From: Clostridia bacterium
Lineage (GTDB): Bacteria > Bacillota > Clostridia > Oscillospirales > Acutalibacteraceae
Reading direction: 5' to 3'
NCBI GenBank assembly: GCA_017631795.1
Contig: JAGBSO010000051.1
Location: 1 to 56,124 of the forward strand
DNA length: 56,124 nt
The translations under genes and the position numbers were made by a program. Shown here piece after piece: positions 52,609-56,124 of this stretch. Every line of letters starts with the position of its first letter. Within the stretch, counting starts at the first letter, position 1. A model generated the notes under the pieces. It saw only the letters and a list, made by a program, of their open reading frames with translations, was not told where the DNA came from and did no database searches.

Positions 52609-52628
52609 CTCCCATCATCTGATGGGAG
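52609..52628. terminator. Bidirectional terminator
   Basis: CTCCCATCA and TGATGGGAG form a 9-bp stem with a 2-nt centre, flanked by AAAA and TTTTT, between the convergent lipoprotein and CCA-adding genes. Confidence 0.85.
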
Positions 52629-52637
52629 TTTTTCATT

Positions 52638-53957
52638 TTATTTATATCTTTTTGCAAGTTCAAGCAAAGTTTCTTTGTTGTTTTTTTCAGGTTCATGTAT
52701 AACTGTTTCAAGCAGGTGATTCAGAACATTTTTGATTTCACTGCCTGAAACATATTTTTTTATGTCATTTCCGTTCACAGCCAATTGTTGAACAGAATAA
52801 GGCTCGTTTTTATTCATAATGTCATCAAATGTGCTGTATGCAAAAATAAGCTTGTCTGTGATGTCACGGAAGGCTTTTGCAAGACCTGATTTGTCAGCTC
52901 GTCTGATTTTCATCAGACGTATAAAGTTTTCTTCACCTAAATCTCTGATATATTCTTTTACCTGAACTCGTGTTTCAGGAACATCTTTGTCATGGATAGA
53001 AACAAGAAAAGAAACCGTATTTATATACTCTTTGCTGAATTTCAGTCTTCTTAAAATGTTTTCAGCAATAACACCGCCGACTGCAGCATGATTCTTGAAT
53101 GTTGAATTGTTATTTTCATCTATAACATGTGTTGCTATTTTTCCTGTATCATGCAGAAGCATGGTGAGTCTCAATATCGGATCATTTTCAATATTGTTTA
53201 CTGTGTGGACTGTGTGCATCCATACATCATAGCCGTGTTTTTTTCCGTATTGTTTAAAGTCAAACTCAAGTTTCAGCTCGGGAATAAAAACGCCTATAAC
53301 ACTTCTGAATTCAGTGAGTACACTGAATACATTGCTTCCGCACAGAAGCTTTAAAAGCTCTGTTGTTATTCGTTCACATGCAATTCCTGACAGCAGATTC
53401 TCGTTTTTGATTATAGATTCGGCGGTTTTTTCTTCTATATTGAATCCGAGAACTGAAGAAAATCGTATTGCCCTCATTATTCTCAAAGCATCTTCATTGA
53501 AACGTGTGTCTGCATCTCCGACACAGCGTATGATTTTATTTCTGATGTCACTTTGTCCGTCAAAAGGATCAATAATTCCTTCTGTTTCATTGTACGCCAT
53601 TGCATTGATTGTGAAATCTCGTCTTGCAAGGTCATCGATGATATTTTTTGTAAAAGTTACTTTATCGGGATGACGGTTGTCGGAATATTCGCCGTCTATT
53701 CTGAATGTTGTTGTTTCTACGGGTGTTTTACCTGAAACAATGAGAACTGTACCGTGTTTTATTCCTGTTTCAACAGTTCTGAATGATTCAAACAGCTTCT
53801 GAATCTGTTCCGGATCAGCATCAGTTGTGACATCCCAGTCATTTGGTTCTCTTCCCATTATTGAATCTCTCACACACCCACCGACCACATAAGCTTTGTG
53901 ACCGCCGGCTGTAAGAATATCCATAACGGTTTTGACATCATTTGGTATTTTTATCAT
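52638..53957 (-). CDS. cca: CCA tRNA nucleotidyltransferase with HD domain
   Basis: 439 aa. YVVGGCVRDSIMG (about 21-33) and NDWDVTTDA (with the two catalytic aspartates) are the class II nucleotidyltransferase head, RRDFTINAMAYN the neck block, and LTMLLHDTGK the HD phosphohydrolase site. It adds or repairs the CCA end of tRNAs. The AGGAGA site is well spaced for the ATG. Confidence 0.92.
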   Translation of the reverse strand: MIKIPNDVKTVMDILTAGGHKAYVVGGCVRDSIMGREPNDWDVTTDADPEQIQKLFESFRTVETGIKHGTVLIVSGKTPVETTTFRIDGEYSDNRHPDKVTFTKNIIDDLARRDFTINAMAYNETEGIIDPFDGQSDIRNKIIRCVGDADTRFNEDALRIMRAIRFSSVLGFNIEEKTAESIIKNENLLSGIACERITTELLKLLCGSNVFSVLTEFRSVIGVFIPELKLEFDFKQYGKKHGYDVWMHTVHTVNNIENDPILRLTMLLHDTGKIATHVIDENNNSTFKNHAAVGGVIAENILRRLKFSKEYINTVSFLVSIHDKDVPETRVQVKEYIRDLGEENFIRLMKIRRADKSGLAKAFRDITDKLIFAYSTFDDIMNKNEPYSVQQLAVNGNDIKKYVSGSEIKNVLNHLLETVIHEPEKNNKETLLELAKRYK

Positions 53958-54003
53958 ACATTTTCTCCTGAAAGAATATATATAGTATTTTTTTCTGAAT
54001 TAC

Positions 54004-54032
54004 TTGCAATATTTGGTATATTGTGCTAAAAT
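54004..54032 (+). promoter_or_regulatory. Promoter of nrdR
   Basis: TTGCAA (54004-54009), a 17-nt spacer and TAAAAT (54027-54032). Confidence 0.6.
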
Positions 54033-54063
54033 CATTAAGTAAATTAAAATTGAAGGTGATATT

Positions 54064-54522
54064 ATGAGATGTCCTTTCTGCGGTTTCGAAGAAAGCAAGG
54101 TTATTGATTCCAGACCAACAGATGAAGGTGAAAAAATCCGAAGAAGACGCGAGTGCCTGCAGTGTCAGAAGAGATTTACTACTTATGAAATTATTGAAAC
54201 TCTTCCGATTGTTGTTGTTAAAAAAGACAAATCAAGACAGGTTTTCGACAGAACAAAGCTCATTGGCGGAATGCTCAGAGCTTGTGAAAAGCGTCCTGTG
54301 CCTCTTGAAGTTATAGAAGAAGCTGTTGATGATATCGAAGCTGCTCTTCAGAATTCAATCGACAGGGAAGTCACATCAATCAAAATCGGTGAACTCGCAA
54401 TGGACAAGCTTAAGAATATTGATGAAGTTGCATATGTCCGTTTCGCATCTGTTTACAGACAGTTCAGAGATATTAATTCATTTATGGATGAACTTGCAAG
54501 ACTTCTCGGTAATAAACCGTAA
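54064..54522 (+). CDS. nrdR: Transcriptional repressor NrdR
   Basis: 152 aa. An N-terminal zinc ribbon ([17 protein letters not shown] with CLQC) is followed by an ATP-cone domain ([20 protein letters not shown]). NrdR senses dATP/ATP and represses ribonucleotide reductase genes, none of which is in the window. The AAGGTGA site precedes the ATG. It converges on the histidine kinase gene with 9 bp between stops and no clear hairpin. Confidence 0.95.
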   Translation: MRCPFCGFEESKVIDSRPTDEGEKIRRRRECLQCQKRFTTYEIIETLPIVVVKKDKSRQVFDRTKLIGGMLRACEKRPVPLEVIEEAVDDIEAALQNSIDREVTSIKIGELAMDKLKNIDEVAYVRFASVYRQFRDINSFMDELARLLGNKP

Positions 54523-54531
54523 TTAAATAAA

Positions 54532-55593
54532 TTATTCAGATTCAATGGGTAAACGCACAATGAAAGTTGTGCCTTTGCCCATTTTGCTTTTTACGGTGAT
54601 TTTTCCTCCGCAAAGGGTTACAACTCTTTTTGCAAGGGGCAGACCAAGACCGTTGCCTACGATTGTGTGTGATGCATCGCCCTGGTAAAATTTGTCAAAT
54701 ATGTGTTTTTGTGTTTTGTCATCCATTCCGATTCCGTTATCTGTGATTTTTACTGTAACAGTGGATGAATCACGATAGCATTTTACTGCAACAGCGCCGT
54801 TCTCGGGGGTAAATTTGATGGCATTGTTGAGAATATTCAGCCATACATGAGAAAGCATTTCTTCGTTTGAATAGTATCTGATTTCCTGAAGATCGATATC
54901 AAGGTCAATATTCTTTTTTGACCATGTTTTTTCAAGAAGGAGGATACATTTTCTTATTTGCTCATCAAGATAGAAGGCTGTTTTATCAGTAACCATCTGC
55001 TGATTTTCAAATTTTGTCAGTAGAAGAATATTTGATGACATTGATGCAAGTCTGTCAGATTCTTTGACAATAATATCTATATATTCGCTGCGCTGTTCAT
55101 CGCTGAGTTCGTCATTCTGAAGCTGTTTGGCAAAACCTCTGATTGATACAATCGGTGTTTTGAACTCATGTGAAAAGTTGTTTATGAAGTCATTTCTGAA
55201 CATTTCCGTACTTGCAAGTTCATCTGTCATTGCATTGAATCCGTCTACAAGATCAGTTATGATAGTGTCACTTTTCGGTGCGGTGACTTTTGCAGAAAAA
55301 TCTCCGTTTGCAACTTTTTTCTGCGATTTTATTATGGCATCAACAGGCTTAAAAAAATGACGGCTCACAAAAAGTGAAACACATGTGCCGATAATTGTAC
55401 TGGAGATGAATGCAATGAAAGTTAATGTGACGGGTGCCAATTGAATGAAAAAATCAGGGAAAAGGTTTCTTATAAGAAGTATTACAAGCATTGTGGAGCC
55501 GCTTGAACTGAGCAGAACAAAGAATGATATTATTGTTGTTGTGATATGAATTGCCCAGTCTTTTTTCAGCAGATTTGCGAAAAATTTTAACAC
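54532..55593 (-). CDS. Membrane sensor histidine kinase
   Basis: 353 aa. Two transmembrane helices (about 15-42 and 52-76) enclose only a short external loop. They are followed by HAMP, the H-box FSHEFKTPIVSIRGF with phosphorylated H142, and the ATPase blocks NILNNAIKFTPE, DNGIGMDDKT and GNGLGLPLAK. The start is a GTG at 55593, 8 nt after an AAAGGAG site. It lies 13 bp after the response regulator gene and is its probable partner. The small sensor loop suggests sensing of membrane or cell-wall state. Confidence 0.9.
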   Translation of the reverse strand: MLKFFANLLKKDWAIHITTTIISFFVLLSSSGSTMLVILLIRNLFPDFFIQLAPVTLTFIAFISSTIIGTCVSLFVSRHFFKPVDAIIKSQKKVANGDFSAKVTAPKSDTIITDLVDGFNAMTDELASTEMFRNDFINNFSHEFKTPIVSIRGFAKQLQNDELSDEQRSEYIDIIVKESDRLASMSSNILLLTKFENQQMVTDKTAFYLDEQIRKCILLLEKTWSKKNIDLDIDLQEIRYYSNEEMLSHVWLNILNNAIKFTPENGAVAVKCYRDSSTVTVKITDNGIGMDDKTQKHIFDKFYQGDASHTIVGNGLGLPLAKRVVTLCGGKITVKSKMGKGTTFIVRLPIESE

Positions 55594-55606
55594 GACAAAA
55601 ACTCCT

Positions 55607-56124
55607 TTACACAGCTTTGTACCCTAATCCGCGGATAGTAACAATTGAGAAATCCTGATTATTTTTGAATTTCTCTCGAAGTCTGTTGATGTGAACATCA
55701 ACGGTTCTTTCATCCGTGTCTGTGTCCATATCCCATATTTCATCCATAAGCTGACGTCTTGTGAAAATTTTGTCTTTATAAGAAAGAAGCTGAAACAGAA
55801 GCATGAATTCTTTCTGGGGTAATTCAACGGTGCCTTCTGGCGTTGTTACAGTCAGAGAGTCATGATTGAGCACTGTTGATCCTATTGTTATTTTTCTTTC
55901 GCTTGCTATTTTAGAACGCCTGAGAAGTGCAGCTATGCGAAGAAGCATTTCTTCATCATCAACAGGCTTGACCATGTAATCATCAGTACCTGCTAAAAAG
56001 CCTTCTTTTTTATCAAGATGTGATTCTTTCGCTGTGACCATTAATATAGGTGTTTCCCATCCGCAACTACGTAAAGTACGGGTGAATTCAAAACCGTTCA
56101 TTTTTGGCATCATAATGTCAAGGA
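55607..56124 (-). CDS. OmpR/PhoB-family response regulator (partial)
   Basis: The right end of the window cuts the gene, so the N-terminal part of the receiver is missing. What remains is the phosphoacceptor strand (LDIMMPKMNGFE, where D is the likely site at the very edge), the VTAKES and DDYMVKPV blocks, and a full winged-helix DNA-binding domain (residues DERTVDVHINRLREK, ending in RGLGYKAV). It is followed by the histidine kinase, 13 bp away. Confidence 0.92.
   Translation of the reverse strand, partial: LDIMMPKMNGFEFTRTLRSCGWETPILMVTAKESHLDKKEGFLAGTDDYMVKPVDDEEMLLRIAALLRRSKIASERKITIGSTVLNHDSLTVTTPEGTVELPQKEFMLLFQLLSYKDKIFTRRQLMDEIWDMDTDTDERTVDVHINRLREKFKNNQDFSIVTIRGLGYKAV

Overview
The window is a gene-dense, low-GC chromosomal segment typical of an anaerobic gut Clostridia member, most likely in the Oscillospirales/Ruminococcaceae range. 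The evidence is a SCIFF (ranthipeptide) precursor with its radical SAM maturase, a four-subunit 2-oxoacid:ferredoxin oxidoreductase, a dockerin-like tail on an InlB-repeat surface protein, strong AGGAGG-type ribosome binding sites, and consensus TTGACA/17/TATAAT promoters. The species cannot be read from the sequence. There is no CRISPR array, prophage, transposase or rRNA.

Layout. 1-474: an intact tRNA-Pro(TGG) on the minus strand, flanked by two chimeric tRNA-Pro fragments that share a 17-bp palindromic core. 744-1049: a small membrane-anchored CxxC protein. 1097-5617 (minus): an operon of a zinc-ribbon/PASTA pseudokinase followed by tldD and tldE. 5707-8557 (minus): two flavoprotein oxidoreductases. 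8745-11640 (plus): SCIFF peptide, its maturase, and an overlapping Orn/Lys/Arg decarboxylase-like gene. 11737-20359 (plus): a MarR regulator, two heterodimeric ABC exporter pairs, and a YbaK-type tRNA editing protein. 20389-21810 (minus): GH29 fucosidase. 22035-25822 (plus): a lipid cluster of acyl-CoA ligase, acyltransferase and patatin. 25915-27017 (minus): a heptad-repeat membrane protein and a DUF2752 protein. 27175-29902: ROK kinase, WYL regulator and DEDDh exonuclease.

30093-33769 (plus): a GPH-like transporter, metallophosphoesterase and PI-PLC-like protein in one operon. 33847-36700 (minus): a 2-oxoacid:ferredoxin oxidoreductase operon with a small trailing protein. 36815-40232 (minus): a second acyl-CoA ligase and a class-3 aldehyde dehydrogenase. 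40472-42196 (plus): GH2 glycosidase. 42224-47714 (minus): a housekeeping operon obg, mrnC, yitT-like, lepA, hemW. 47906-49689 (plus): an ECF sigma factor with a DUF4179 membrane partner. 49781-50353 (plus): pduL. 50404-52182 (minus): the InlB-repeat/dockerin surface protein, divergent from a 48-aa lipoprotein (52428-52574), with nested dyads between them. 52638-53957 (minus): CCA-adding enzyme. 54064-54522 (plus): nrdR. 54532-56124 (minus): a two-component system cut by the window edge.

Themes. Lipid and acyl-CoA handling recurs: two acyl-CoA ligases, an acyltransferase, a patatin, a PI-PLC, an aldehyde dehydrogenase, and a 2-oxoacid oxidoreductase that makes acyl-CoA. Peptide processing also recurs, with TldD/TldE and SCIFF. 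Several annotated starts can be corrected from promoters and ribosome binding sites. The least explained items are the tRNA-Pro chimeras, the pseudokinase-TldDE operon, the transporter/phosphodiesterase operon, and the dyad-rich control region at 52250-52340.
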